DNA of 64,000 nucleotides from Locusta migratoria (Eukaryota; Arthropoda; Insecta; Orthoptera; Acrididae), in NCBI GenBank assembly GCA_026315105.1, contig CM048755.1:763239301-763303300 (forward strand). Direction: 5' to 3'. The notes under the pieces were generated by a model. It saw only the letters and a list, made by a program, of their open reading frames with translations. It was not told where the DNA came from and searched no databases. Every line of letters starts with the position of its first letter. Within the stretch, counting starts at the first letter, position 1. Of this stretch, positions 22,391 through 32,769 are shown one piece after another. The position numbers and the translations under genes were made by a program.

Positions 22391-24539
22391 GATATAACCC
22401 TCTCCTTCCTACCTAGATCCTTTTTATGGTGTTACTACGCCCGACCGTTGGAGTTTTAGTTTGGCGAAAGTAGTAGGGTTATAAGACTCGATGGATGTTC
22501 AATTAATTATTTTTTATTTGATCAAATAAATTTTCATAAAATCCATCTGCTTGCAACAATTATCACTGCTCTGCAGAAGTTTAATTTTGCGTTCAGGTTT
22601 GTACTGGTTACTAGATGTATCGTTTACTCTTGCCTGGTAATACAGCGATACGGATAACCTACAAATTTATTCCTCAGTCTCTAATTTAAATATGACTATC
22701 CGTTAAAATTACACTGTTCTCGCAATCTTTTAATTCAAGTTTGTAAATTCCGATAGTTTAAGCACTTCTACATCCAAAATTCCAATATCGGAATGTCCAT
22801 GTATTGTTTAAACCAAAGATTCACGCTAAATAATCTTAGAGGCAGAAGTAAAATTTTACCACAATGTATTTTTAACACAGTACGTTTAAGATGGTATAAC
22901 TGATTATGAAATGAGTCCTTATGTCTTTGATATACTGAATTAGAGTTTCTTACACCTTCAAAAATCACACTACTTTCTGAAATAATTACTAACTAAACTC
23001 CGTTTGTGCGTTAAAACTGTCCCGAATTATCGATCACAATATTTTAATCGATACTGTTCGTGATTCGTTTCATTGACTTCCCTGAGCTACAAATCTGGTT
23101 CTAACTTCAATGAAAACTATCTTTTAATCTTTTCTAATAATGCTCATCCGCACAAAAACGAAAATAACAGTAGATAATCCTTCACAATCCCGGAATTGTG
23201 CTTTTATCCCCCAACATGGAGAACATATTCGGAACTATTGCATCCTCCATGATGGTACTTCGTCGTCGTGCAGACATTAGTCTTTACCTCTCCATGTTTC
23301 TCACAGTAAGTCGTGTCATAATCATTCGGCTTTCTTAATTAGGTGGATGCTGACCTAATACTGTGACAGATTCTTCTACTTAAACAACCATTGGCTTTTA
23401 AACAATTGTCATCCTTTGAATCGGAGTGTTTATATCAATACTGGAACTACAAAAGAGTGTCAGAATAGACGAACAATTAAAATTATTAGCTACATACCTG
23501 ACGTACCTGTTTCTGAACTGCTTCTCTCTTTTTGGATATCTCTCGGGCGATTGCACATTTACAAACGTGGTGTTTGTTTATGTCTTCTTCTGGACACTAT
23601 AACGACTATTATCACACTCACAAATATACTTTGAAAATGAAGTAACGTTTCAAGACATTCCAAGAGGGAAAAAAACGATACGGAAAAGAAAAACTTTTTC
23701 TGCAAGGTCTTTATCACGAATCATCTCAAGCTCCTGTTCGATAAAGACATGTCTGTTTCTTTCTTAGTGTATTAAGTAAATGTTGCCGCAGTTTATGACA
23801 ATGGCATCTGACGGTCTACTTTTACTTCTTATTTACTTTGCTCGACCCAAGTATCTATCAGTGGCACAACTGTTGCATGAGTTAAGACCTTCTCAACAGT
23901 TCTCTATGAATTGAGATTTTCAGCAACAAAATTATAAACTTTAGGTAACCAAAAGAATAAATCTTTTTCGTTATAATTTAGATCTACATTTCACTAAGCT
24001 TAATAATAGCCAATGTAAGAGGAAAATGACCCACATGGTCCGTAGTTTAGAAAATTGCACGCAATCTCATAGAGTGGTTCGACAATGCCATGGAAACGAA
24101 GTTCTCTTTCCGTATAAAGACTTGCGGTGTATTTATGAGCTCCAAGCGTGGCTATATTTACGCCCATCGTCTTTTCATAGCAGCTATGAATGTAATGTAA
24201 TGTTTCCTGTCATTCTTCACGCTTCATTGAGCACAGCTATGTCACGATTTAATACATAGCGTTTCTCAGAGTTTCTTCATCAGCTGTCATGGAATATACT
24301 GTAATTCCTAAAATGCGACGTTGAAGATGCCGACAACATAGTCACTATAGACAGATGTAATGTTTGGACTGGACGTGAAAGTAGCATTACGCGTCGTCCT
24401 TTTTAAATAGGCATCACAGAATTTGCGGTATAATGAAAAAGATATATGTGCAAAGTAATACGAGAGAACCATGAATTTAATCTGAAATATTAGTTTCAAT
24501 GATTTGGTTAGGTGAGAGCTAACAGCCGTCATGTATTTA
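22391..24539. other. No gene recognised
   Basis: AT-rich, apparently single-copy-looking DNA by eye. Open frames are short and without motifs. I cannot exclude host introns or untranslated sequence. Confidence 0.45.
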
Positions 24540-24643
24540 ATAAAATGCATCCTTTACCATCGGCTGTTTATTAAATCCTTAAAATAGACTAGTTTCGATT
24601 TTAAGTATTTAATTAACAGCTGATGGTTAAAGATGAATTTTAT
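24540..24643. repeat. Imperfect palindrome (~37-bp arms, inner stem extension)
   Basis: 24540-24575 is the approximate reverse complement of 24607-24643 (ataaaatgcatcctttacca against tggttaaagatgaattttat). An inner pairing cttaaaat/attttaag shortens the loop to about 12 nt. About six mismatches interrupt the arms. It has no coding content. It could be a small fold-back or MITE core. Confidence 0.6.
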
Positions 24644-24649
24644 TATATG

Positions 24650-25555
24650 AAATATTAGTCATTCTAAACAGTAATTATGTCTTAACTTTTTGCCGTGCTT
24701 GCAGAAAAACATTGAAGAAGACAGATTTTCTCCATTTCTTCCTTGGAGACAGAAATCCATCTGTGGATTATTCCTTTAGAAATCCTAAAATGGACGGTGA
24801 TCGCTTGTCGTTGAATGTACTCACACAGAAATATACGATACCCGTAAGTCAATAGTCTGCTAAAACGTGCCGCAGTCTTAGTCGCTGCCTATGATACGTA
24901 ATGCAAGCTGGTTATGAATATCGTAATTGTTCACTAAACATTTCTTCAGACTGGTAAATCTATTTGCTGAACGGTGTCTATATTAGATGTGTCGTTAATT
25001 TCGCCTTTTGCAAGACACCTTGTTTTGTTTTAACACCCAAACATGTTTCGGAACTTATTGTGCCATCGTCTGTGGGCTTTCGGCTTTTCTTTTCCAGACT
25101 AACATATTACAGATTTTTGGTTATGCAGTTATTTGGACGAGTTGTTTCATTTGACAATTTCGTTTGATATTAGGCCTAATTTATTACTCTACTTACATCA
25201 TGTTATTCGCAGAATCTGTATCTGCTTTGATTGATGAATGACAAGTTTTCACAGCATGTCATCTGCAACCAACAAGACGTTTTTATTTACGAAATCTATT
25301 TGATTTATTATTGTACATTTGCCTGGAAGTAATGTTAAAACATCGTTATATGTGGCTGTTTAGTGCCTTACTGACATTCGATTTGTGGTGTAGCTGCTTG
25401 ATTATTTGTGTTATGACGTTTAGTGCACTTTTTGTTATGAAGTGGTTCTGTTTATGTCGCCATTTGTCTTGTTTGTGGTGTCTGTATCGTGTTCATTTGT
25501 TTGTGCGGTGTGTCTGTGATGTGGCGCGCGATTTTTGAATTGTTTTGATATTGGC
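24650..25555. other. No gene recognised; T/G-rich toward the end
   Basis: No supportable gene. From about 25310 the plus strand becomes T- and G-rich and leads into a GT microsatellite. Confidence 0.45.
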
Positions 25556-25559
25556 GATG

Positions 25560-25690
25560 TTTTGTGTGTGTGTGTGTGGAGAGAGAAATGTATTTCGTAT
25601 GTGTGTGTGTTTGTGTGTGTGTTTGGGGGGGGGGGGAGGGAACAGAGAGAAAGAAATATTTTATGTGTGTGGGAGGGGGGGGGGGACCGT
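25560..25690. repeat. GT microsatellite with long G runs
   Basis: (GT)n tracts at about 25562-25577 and 25597-25622 are followed by G runs of about 13 and 11 at about 25624-25636 and 25675-25685. Three overlapping open frames over this tract are composition artefacts. Confidence 0.8.
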
Positions 25691-26045
25691 CTGTGGTGGT
25701 GGGATTTATTTGTATACTTATTTTATGGTCTCAAAGAGGGTTTTTTTGCATAGTGATGTGTATTCGTTGAGTACTTTCTTGCCTTGGGCTATTGCTTTCT
25801 GGGTATGATCATTTTCTTCTGTTGTTAGCTTTTGGAATAAGCTGTTGCTGGTTTTGACAATTTGTAGGTCAATTTGTATGTTTGTTGGGATATGATTTTA
25901 TTTTATAAAATGTTCAGCAAATGTTGAGTGACAGCTGTTACTTTATAATGTTCTGAGGTGTTCGGTGTACTTTGTTTTGAAATTTCTGGATGTTTGACCA
26001 ACATACAGATTGGCAGTTGTTGCAAGTAAGCTGATATATTCCTAA

Positions 26046-26250
26046 ACGCCGGCCGGGTGGCCGAGAGGACTGCGGTGCTTCAGTCACGATCTGCACGGCC
26101 ACTACGGTCGGGGGTTCGAATCCCTCTCGGGCATGGATATTTGTGCCGTCCTTAGTTGTAGCTAGTTCGTAAGTAGTTTGTAAGTTTAGGGACTGATGAC
26201 CCCGTAGTTAAGTCCCATAAGCTGTACAAACATTTGAACTTTTTTTTTTT
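26046..26250 (+). repeat. tRNA-derived SINE (family A), complete with target duplication
   Basis: Head with A-box-like ggccgggtggccgag and B box ggttcgaatcc, then the body gtgccgtcctta, gtaagtttagggactgatga and ccccgtagttaagtcccata, and a T-rich end. The target duplication tattcctaa occurs at 26037-26045 and 26251-26259. It is inserted in Penelope-like sequence. Confidence 0.92.
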
Positions 26251-26256
26251 TATTCC

Positions 26257-26359
26257 TAATCAAAATATCCACGAGTGTACTGCCGGTCTATAGTGTCCAA
26301 CTGGCACAGTGGCCGTTGGACACTATAGACCGGCAGTACACCCGTGGATATTTTGATTA
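26257..26359. repeat. Near-perfect palindrome, 45-bp arms with 13-bp loop
   Basis: 26257-26301 and 26315-26359 are reverse complements with a single mismatch (a/g near the outer third). The loop is tggcacagtggcc. It lies upstream of the GIY-YIG region of the minus-strand Penelope-like fragment. Confidence 0.9.
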
Positions 26360-26599
26360 TTAAATACGCTGGGAGAAACTCAAGAATCACATGATATTTT
26401 CCTGATTGGTTGTACTTGCCAGTGTTTGTAGAATGTTTCCCTAACCTGTTCTATATTGTGTTGTTGGTTCTGTATCCTATGTTCAGCCCTTGTTTGTTAA
26501 GTATATTGCCCACCCTGTGTGTGATTTGTTGTTGTTGTAAGTCATTATGTGGCATTCTTTGTTTACTGTGTATTGGTTTGTTGTGTGGAGGGTTTCAGT

Positions 26600-28180
26600 G
26601 CAGTTGCTCAGTGACCACCGGCGAGTACATGCGTGTCGCTCAGCAGGCAGCTCTTCACTGTAAGTTAGCCGGCTTTTATCAGAAGCGACTTATTTTCATT
26701 TCATGCGTGCTTTCTCTTATAGTTCATCAAACTTTCATGTGCTCACGTGTTTATTTATTCAGAATCGCGTTTAATTGACAGATCAGTGTTGATATTTTGA
26801 TTTATTAGCTCTGATATATATTTTTCAGATTCGCCGTTAATAAACAGTTTAGTGTTAGGTACCTATTTTTCGAAGCTCACTGTTTATCAAACATTTGTGG
26901 CCTTTATCGCATATTTAGTCAGCTTCGCATCAGAGGAACAGTTTAGTGACCACATGCGTATACTTAGTTTCACATCAAAATTACAGTTTAGTGTTACTCT
27001 CCCAAAGTTTAAATCAGAACAGTCGTACTTATTTGGAACATACATAGGTTTTTAGAATAGCTAGGATCTGTGACTGTTGTGAACGGGTGCAGGCCGAGTT
27101 GGAGACTCTTCGCTCGTAGCTTCAGCCGGCTTTGGCTCCACTAGCAACACTTGAGACTGCGATGGCTGGGCACCGCTGTTGTGGGACACTCGCGGGGGTG
27201 CATTTGTGCATCTGTTGTGCCCTCCGATCGACCTGCGGCTGTGCCTAGCCCGGTCACTGCCTGCGAGGGAGGTCGCCTCCCAATCCGTGTTTGACTGGGA
27301 GGTCTCCTCAACGCGTATCAGGCAGCGTGAGACTTCCCGGGGGCCAAAGTGGAGGCGTCCCTGGTTAGTCTTACGAACAGATTCAACGCGCTGTCTGTGG
27401 CAGAGGATGTTCCTGACCCCTCTGCCTGCAAGATCGAGGCACTCACAGAGGGTGGGTTTGTTAGTAGTTTGGAGCTACAACGTTAGGCGGGTAATGGAGC
27501 CCGTTAGGGATATCGCTGATAGGGAGAGGCAGAAGTCCAATGTGCACTCCGTGTGCATATTGGGGGGGGGGGGGAGCGAAGGTCATTCCAGAAGGTGAAA
27601 GGGTCCTTCCCGATGCCAGTCTTGCTTGCAAGGTGAAGGCAGAGCTCACAATCTGCTGCATAGTCAACAGGACTGACAGTGGACATCTGGTTCTGAGCCG
27701 AGTGGAGGCTCTGAATTAGAGGCTAAGTCGATTCTGCGACCGTGTGGGCTACAGATTCCTCGTCTTGCGCCAAAGTTGTGGTAGGTTTTCGGCTTCCGCT
27801 AAATAGGTCAGGAGCCCACTACACTCAAGAACCGGCTACACGGGTAGCAGGGGCTGGGTGGCATGGACTGGGCGGTTTTTTAGGTTAGAGGGCCTCGGGA
27901 ACACACAAAAAAGGTTTCAGTCACAAAGGGTGCAGAGAGGAAGATTTTCAGTTGTGAAATTTTGGTGTAGGGAGAAGGGAGTCGCCCACCTGGCCGGATC
28001 GTGCTGTATTGAAGTCTCTGGCTGGAACTGTTCTAATATCCAGATCGTGGACTTTGAGTTATTGCAGTGTGCCTACTGTTGTAATATTCTGAAGTGCGTG
28101 TTCACTGTCAGCTACACCACTTGTAAACAGAATTTTTGCCGTTTCTTCAGAGAACAGTTCTTTTCACTATAGTATTGTCG
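26600..28180 (+). pseudogene. Unclassified retroelement-like repeat with ORF1-like coiled-coil piece
   Basis: I do not recognise the family. 26600-27050 looks like a 5' leader with a recurrent motif (acagtttagtg at about 26847, 26940 and 26988, about 50-95 bp apart). At about 27070 a frame reads ICDCCERVQAELETLRS, a double cysteine followed by a heptad-like stretch, as in many LINE ORF1 proteins. About 27510-27545 reads PVRDIADRERQKSN, resembling the joint between coiled coil and RNA-binding part. 27858-28172 is another open stretch (WTGRFFRLEG, VVKFWCREKGVAHLAG). GC content is higher than the flanks. Stops interrupt every frame. It may be the 5' part of a LINE whose 3' part was lost. Function is unassigned. 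Confidence 0.3.
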
Positions 28181-28438
28181 TCGGCTTAAACGACAACACC
28201 TGTTCTACTCGCGTCAATCCACATACGCGATCGCTGCTGTCAATATTGCACTGCCATCTCTGCACACTAGAACGCTGTACTTCAGAAAGACGGTACGGTT
28301 GCGCCAACATATCTGCTGAGGAAGGGGAGTTGAATGGTAGTAGTTAAGTAGGAGTTTATCATTTGCCAGAGGGGACGCTTTTTGTAGATCAAAATAGACT
28401 GGCGTCAGAGTTGGGGTTAAATTTCACTTGTTGATGTT

Positions 28439-28629
28439 CAATGTTTGTCATGCTTAAGGGACTTAACTGCGGGGTCATCAGTCCCTAAACTTACAAACTA
28501 CTTATGAACTACCTTATATTAAAGACGGTAAAGACATCCATGCCCAAGGGGGCATTCAAACCCCCGACGGGGAACAGCCTCGCGCATCGTAGCATAGCGC
28601 CTCAATGCGCTCGTCCGCTCTGCCGTGGC
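28439..28629 (-). repeat. tRNA-derived SINE (family A, variant head)
   Basis: Reverse orientation, with the tail at gggacttaactgcggggtca and the head ending near ctcgtccgctctgccgtgg. The target duplication tcacttgttgatgtt is exact at 28424-28438 and 28630-28644. The head (cgcgcatcgtagcatagcgc) matches the variant head of the copy at 42494. Confidence 0.92.
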
Positions 28630-28805
28630 TCACTTGTTGATGTTATACTTCGTGGCTTTGCATTTCCCTCCTGTGACTTAGCCAGTCAACCCTTTATATT
28701 CGTGTAGCAACCTTAGTTAATTTCTGTTTTATGTAAAGTCACACATATTGATATTAATTGTATTTTATTGTCTTTTAAACTGACTTTTTTGTAATGTTTT
28801 TTATA

Positions 28806-29610
28806 CTGGGTGATCAAAAAGTCAGTATAAATCGCGGAATAATGTAGATAGACAGGTAAAAATTGACACACATGCTTTGAATGACATGTGGTTTTATCAG
28901 AAAAAAAAAAAGAGTTCATCGACCGTTATCGGGCCTTTTTTCTTCGAGGAACTGTATGATTCTGGTTTTGTAACTGCTACCGTGACGGGTGAGAGGTACG
29001 CCGGTATGTTACAGAATCGCATCATTCCCAACCTGGCTAATAATCACCTGCTGGAACGTAAGATTTTTATCAAGATGGCGTTCCACCACATATTGATAGA
29101 CGCGTGAACGATCTCTTGCACGCGTCATTTGGTGATGATATTGTGCTCAGACGCCACTTTCGTCATGCTTGGCATCCTCAGTCCATGCGATTACTGGCTT
29201 TGGGGTTACCTGAAGTCGCAAGTATATCGTGATCGACCGACATCTCTTGGGATGCTGAAAGACAACATCCGACGCCAATGCCTCACCATAATTCCGGACA
29301 TGCTTTACAGTGCTATTCACAACGTTATTCCTCGACTACAGCTATTGTTGAGAAATGATGGTGAACATATTGAGCATTTACTGTAAAGAACATCATCTTT
29401 GCTATGTCTTAATTTGTTATGCTAATTATTGCTTTTCTAATCAGATGAATCGCCAACTGTCGGACATTTTTTGAACTTTGTTTTTTTTTCTCCTTCGTTC
29501 TAATAAAACCCCATGTCATTCCAAGCATGTGTATCCAATTTTCCCTCTCTATCTATATTATTCCGTGATTTATTAAATTTTCGAATTTATATTGACCTTT
29601 TACCACCCGG
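28806..29610 (+). mobile_element. Mariner-like DNA transposon, internally deleted
   Basis: Ends are inverted: CTGGGTGATCAAAAAGTCAG at the left and, on the opposite strand, CCGGGTGGTAAAAGGTCAAT at the right. Similarity continues inward for about 90 bp (tcacggaataat, gtagatagacagg, gacacacatgctt). TA dinucleotides flank both ends (28804-28805 and 29611-29612), the mariner/Tc1 target duplication. At 805 bp it is shorter than a complete mariner, so the N-terminal part of the transposase is missing. Confidence 0.85.
28916..29386 (+). pseudogene. Mariner-type transposase, C-terminal half
   Basis: A frame from about 28916 reads VIGPFFFE and RYAGMLQNRIIPNL. It shifts near 29060 to read QDGVPPHIDRRVNDLL (second catalytic Asp at about 29074), then FGDDIVLRRHFRHAW. 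It shifts again to read SPCDYWLWGYLKSQVYRDRP (third catalytic Asp at about 29189) and ends with the C-terminal helix region (IIPDMLYSAIHNV). The D-to-D spacing in this copy is about 38 codons, and a few codons seem lost between HAW and SPCD, so the original class cannot be fixed. The first Asp and the DNA-binding domain are deleted. Two frameshifts are visible. Confidence 0.8.
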
Positions 29611-30104
29611 TATGTGTGGCATATGGTCACATTTGTATTTTGTCTAAACTAGAGGTCTGCATTATGTCCGATTTTTACCGGCGAGTTCCGCTCGCCGCTC
29701 TGGCTCTCGGGAGTATGCGGCCGAGCGTCCTCTTTAACCGGTTGTGGGCAACCGATCGCCAGCGCTCGCCCGAGCGCGCCGAACGCTCGGTCGGTCGCCA
29801 GTAACCGGCGCACTCAGCGCCAGCCAGCTGCACTTCGTCACACTGCTTACATTAATACTTGTTCCACAGATCATGAACACGACACTTTGTGATAATGTGT
29901 GACTTGTCAGTGTAATAAAAGGTGTCTGTACAAGATATTACATTACACAAAATGTTATATGACACAAATACATTTTGTATTATTTTTATTTCTTTTTTTA
30001 TTATTTTTTATTTTTTTATTTTTAGTTTTACTAATTTATATCTAAAAATTCATCCATTGAGTAAAAGGAGTTGTCATTCAGTTATTCTTTCAATAATTTT
30101 TTAA

Positions 30105-31190
30105 ATGCTAGTTAGCTATCTGTCAGGTTTTGATGCTGTTTGGTAGGTGACCAAAGACTTTTGTGGCAGCATAATTCATCCCTTTCTGTGCCAAAGTGAG
30201 ATTTAACCCTGCATAGTAATATCATCCTTTCTCCTGGTGTTATACCTATGCACACTGCTATTACTTTTGAACTGGGTTTGCCGCGGGGTATTAGCCATGC
30301 GGGATACGCACGGTCGTTCGCCATCTGGGGTTCGGGTCCTCTCTCAGGCATGGGTGTCTGTGTTATCCTTAGGTTAGTTTACCTTAGTTCAAATTGTTTG
30401 CAAGCTACGGACTAATAACCAAGCAGTATAGTCCGATAGATTTACAAACATGTGAACATGTGTGTGAACTGGGTTGGATAATTAACAACAAATTTCATAA
30501 GTGAATATACTCTGAAGTAACTGTGAGGATGCCTAAATCCTTAAACAGATGTCTCCAGAAGAACGATCTTGGGCGCGCTCCAGTAATTATTCTGATTACA
30601 CGATTTTGTGCAATGAATACTTTTTTACTCAATAGTTAATTACCCTAGAATATTATGCCATACGAAAGCAGTAAATGAAAATAGGCGTAGTAAACTGTTT
30701 TACTGAGATTCTTATCGCCAAAATTTACTAAAACCCTAACAGCATACGTAGTTGAACCCAAACGTTTTAACAGACAATCAATGTGTTGCTTCAAGTTTAA
30801 TCTCTCATTAATTCACACATCTAAAAATTTTGAAAAACTCAGGTTTCCCTTCAAAACGAACGAATAATTTCGAAAAACCTTAGCTACAGACTTCTATTCA
30901 AAGTCTATGTTTATTACTGGAGTTGTGCCATTTACTGTACGGAACTGTATATGCTGTGTTTTATCAAAAGTTAATGAGAGTCCGTTTACTTAGAACCACT
31001 TAATAATTTTGTGAAAGACGTTATTACGATTACATCAGTTAGTTCTCGTTTTTTGGGTGTATTTACTATACTTGTATCATCAGCAAAAAATACTAACCTT
31101 CGTCAATGTAGAATGGCAAGTCGTTAATGTATATCAGAGATGAGAGACCACCGCTTCATATTAACAACTTACTTATTTCTTTTACAAATG
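30105..31190 (-). pseudogene. Jockey-superfamily LINE fragment (RT palm to C-terminus)
   Basis: On the minus strand: FFADDTS at about 31085 (the YADD region with Y changed to F), NERLNLKQHIDCLLKRLGS (about 30810-30760), FHLLLSYGIIF (about 30690) and LFKDLGILTVTSEYI (about 30540-30500). Then, across a nested SINE, come LTLAQKGMNYAA and VFGHLPNSI (about 30200-30150). The order is that of the end of a LINE polyprotein. The same C-terminal pattern (LTLAQKGV...HIFNNVP) occurs at 57158-57424, so both belong to one family. It is inserted in the hAT element and is itself interrupted by the SINE at 30279. Confidence 0.7.
30279..30464 (+). repeat. tRNA-derived SINE (family B)
   Basis: The B-box-like gttcgggtcctctc is followed by a body distinct from family A: gtgtctgtgttatcctt, taggttagtttaccttag, gcaagctacggactaataac and agtccgatagatttacaaac. 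The target duplication tgaactgggtt occurs at 30268-30278 and 30465-30475. Confidence 0.85.
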
Positions 31191-31254
31191 TCTTTCGTTG
31201 TTTACTATCAGTTCTATAACCCAAATACTACAACTGTATATGTCACATTTGATG

Positions 31255-31318
31255 TTTGATAGTTGTACGTTTAGGGAATGATGATACCACAGTTAAGTCC
31301 CATGAACTTAACAAACAT
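31255..31318 (+). repeat. SINE family A, 3' fragment
   Basis: Only the tail is present: gtacgtttagggaatgatga, accacagttaagtcccatga, acttaacaaacatttttaa. The head is missing, so it is a 5'-truncated or eroded copy. Confidence 0.75.
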
Positions 31319-31327
31319 TTTTAAATA

Positions 31328-31455
31328 TACTTTCTGTGAGTTTTACCATTTTTATTTTAAGTCGTATGTATTCCAGAAAATTTCCCATTATTGTATGTGA
31401 GATGGGGAATACATACGACTTAAAATAAAAATGTTAAAACTAGTAGAAAGTATAA
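31328..31455. repeat. Inverted repeat with ~47-bp arms
   Basis: 31328-31374 and about 31406-31455 are inverted copies (ttttattttaagtcgtatgt against acatacgacttaaaataaaa). The inner 30 bp are nearly perfect. The loop is about 31 bp. It lies inside the hAT relic. Confidence 0.8.
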
Positions 31456-31699
31456 AATTCAACAAGACCTGTCTCAAGAAGAAAATTTTCAAATATGTTG
31501 CAAACTACTGGAGTTTCGACCATTGAGGTGAACATGTCTTCCAGTAACTGCAACGTTAAAAACTGTAATTTCTGTATATAGTATTTTGTTCCTTTTGGTA
31601 GAGAAACGGTAATACAGTAGTCTAATCGTGCGTTATGTGCAGCGTACCTCCTTGTAGTTATCAGACCACAGATCAGCGTTTAAAGAGCACATTTTGTTC

Positions 31700-32160
31700 T
31701 TTAAAGTACATATTAGCTTGGGCACCATTGCACCCGTATTTTCTCGGCCTTTTCTTTAATATGCCGCGATATAGTGGTAGGGTGCGGAAGAACATCTTCT
31801 ATATTGACTTTGCCATAAGTGGCGCGAACATTGATGAGCTCCTGCGAATAATTCTTGAAGCCAATCTTTCTACAAGTATTTAATGGTAGCAAATCTATTC
31901 CGCCCATATCGACCAACCTGTCAACAACAACTTTCTTTATGCTACTTGGTACTGCAAGTGGTCGGTGTAATTCTGCTCCGCATTTACATTTACAGTACCG
32001 AATCATACCTGTTGTAATTGACTGGTACGAAAGTGTAGTATCGCATGTGGTACATTGCATGAAACCAGCAGAAACCTCTGTGACAGGATCCACTACAAGT
32101 GCAAAAGATTACCAAGTTTCACTTTTCGACTCCTCTTCCGACATGTCTTTCTTATTCAGG
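31700..32160 (-). pseudogene. hAT transposase N-terminus (zinc-finger and Hermes-type DNA-binding region)
   Basis: The minus-strand frame 32093-31713 begins with a cysteine-rich segment (CTTCDTTLSYQS, YCKCKCG), fitting the BED-like finger of hAT transposases. It continues through VDMGGIDLLPLNTCRKIGF and VLPHPTTISRHIKEKA, the motif of the Hermes-type DNA-binding domain that follows the finger. It reads inward from the right end, as expected for the 5' end of the gene. Some finger residues are disordered relative to the family, and the frame ends at 31713, before the RNase H-like catalytic core, which is not found in the element. The annotated ATG may not be the original start, because homologous sequence seems to extend upstream. 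Confidence 0.75.
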
Positions 32161-32523
32161 ACTAACGAGCCGCTCCTAATTCTCTCCACAATACTTCTTT
32201 TTGTTTCATGAATGGCTCCTTTACGACCTATAGTTCGTTGATCCATAACGCTGTCTGCGCTGCTCAAAGCCAGGTCGGTTTCTAATGCAATTCCACAAGG
32301 TTGAGCGCGCTGTCACCGGCCGAGACTATGAGTGCGCTCGAGCGCCGGGCAGTGCTCGAGACTCCCGCCGGTAACCGAGAGGCGGACGGCGACCGGCCAC
32401 ATGGGGCATCAGACGGCCGCAGCGTGCGCCTACACCAGCCGTCGAGCAGCGGCACCAAACGGGAAATGCTCGAGCGGTTGTTTTCATCGAAATGCAGAGC
32501 TCTAGTCTAAACCGTTAATATAG

Positions 32524-32549
32524 TTTTTTTTTTTTTTTTTTTTTTTTTT
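32524..32549. repeat. Poly-T tract
   Basis: A run of about 26 T lies 12 bp outside the hAT target duplication. It could be a SINE/LINE tail on the minus strand, but no attached body is recognised. Confidence 0.7.
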
Positions 32550-32769
32550 CAAATTTGTGTCTACCTCATTTCAATCACCTTTGACTGAAATATTTTCGAG
32601 GGAAAATACTTGTAAAGATAGGTAGTTCAGGGGAAAAATATTTCAATTGTACAGAGTGTGCTATATTGCCAATTATTGTTATTGACAAATGAGAAGCTTG
32701 CATGTCGTCGCTGCATACAGTTAGTGACAGTCTATAGTAAATTCATTTTAGATAGATATGTTTTTTAGC

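Larger units (their letters stand above)
25700..26400 (-). pseudogene. Penelope-like element fragment: GIY-YIG region and C-terminus
   Basis: On the minus strand, sequence just left of the SINE (26040-25970) reads ISLLATTANLYVGQTSRNFKT, then KYTEHL, the GIY-YIG endonuclease signature of Penelope-like elements. Further downstream it reads NSCHSTFAEHFIK (about 25930-25890) and a KLTTEENDH / KVLNEYTSL-like tail (about 25830-25760), the usual C-terminal region. It is interrupted by a SINE at 26046-26250, and beyond that by the palindrome at 26257-26359. It differs in sequence from the copy at 12142-13075, so two Penelope-like lineages are present. Stops are frequent and no RT is visible. Confidence 0.65.
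29650..32504 (-). mobile_element. hAT DNA transposon (Hermes-like), decayed and filled with insertions
   Basis: Terminal inverted repeats are TAGAGGTCTGCATT at the left and, on the other strand, TAGAGCTCTGCATT at the right. The 8-bp target duplication gtctaaac is exact at 29642-29649 and 32505-32512. Eight-base duplication plus this TIR type is characteristic of hAT elements. Both ends continue into very GC-rich, CpG-rich subterminal regions (29680-29830 and 32300-32480) with repeated CTCGAGCG-type motifs. The transposase reads from the right end leftward. Much of its body is missing, and LINE, SINE and hairpin sequences occupy the interior. Confidence 0.85.

Noticed and set aside
25535..25808. 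Three overlapping cysteine/valine/glycine-rich frames
   Set aside because: Translation of a GT microsatellite and G runs.
32524..32549. Poly-T tract as the tail of the RTE element
   Set aside because: The RTE 5' border is fixed at 32770 by its target duplication and its tail is (AAC)n at the other end, so the T run is unrelated.
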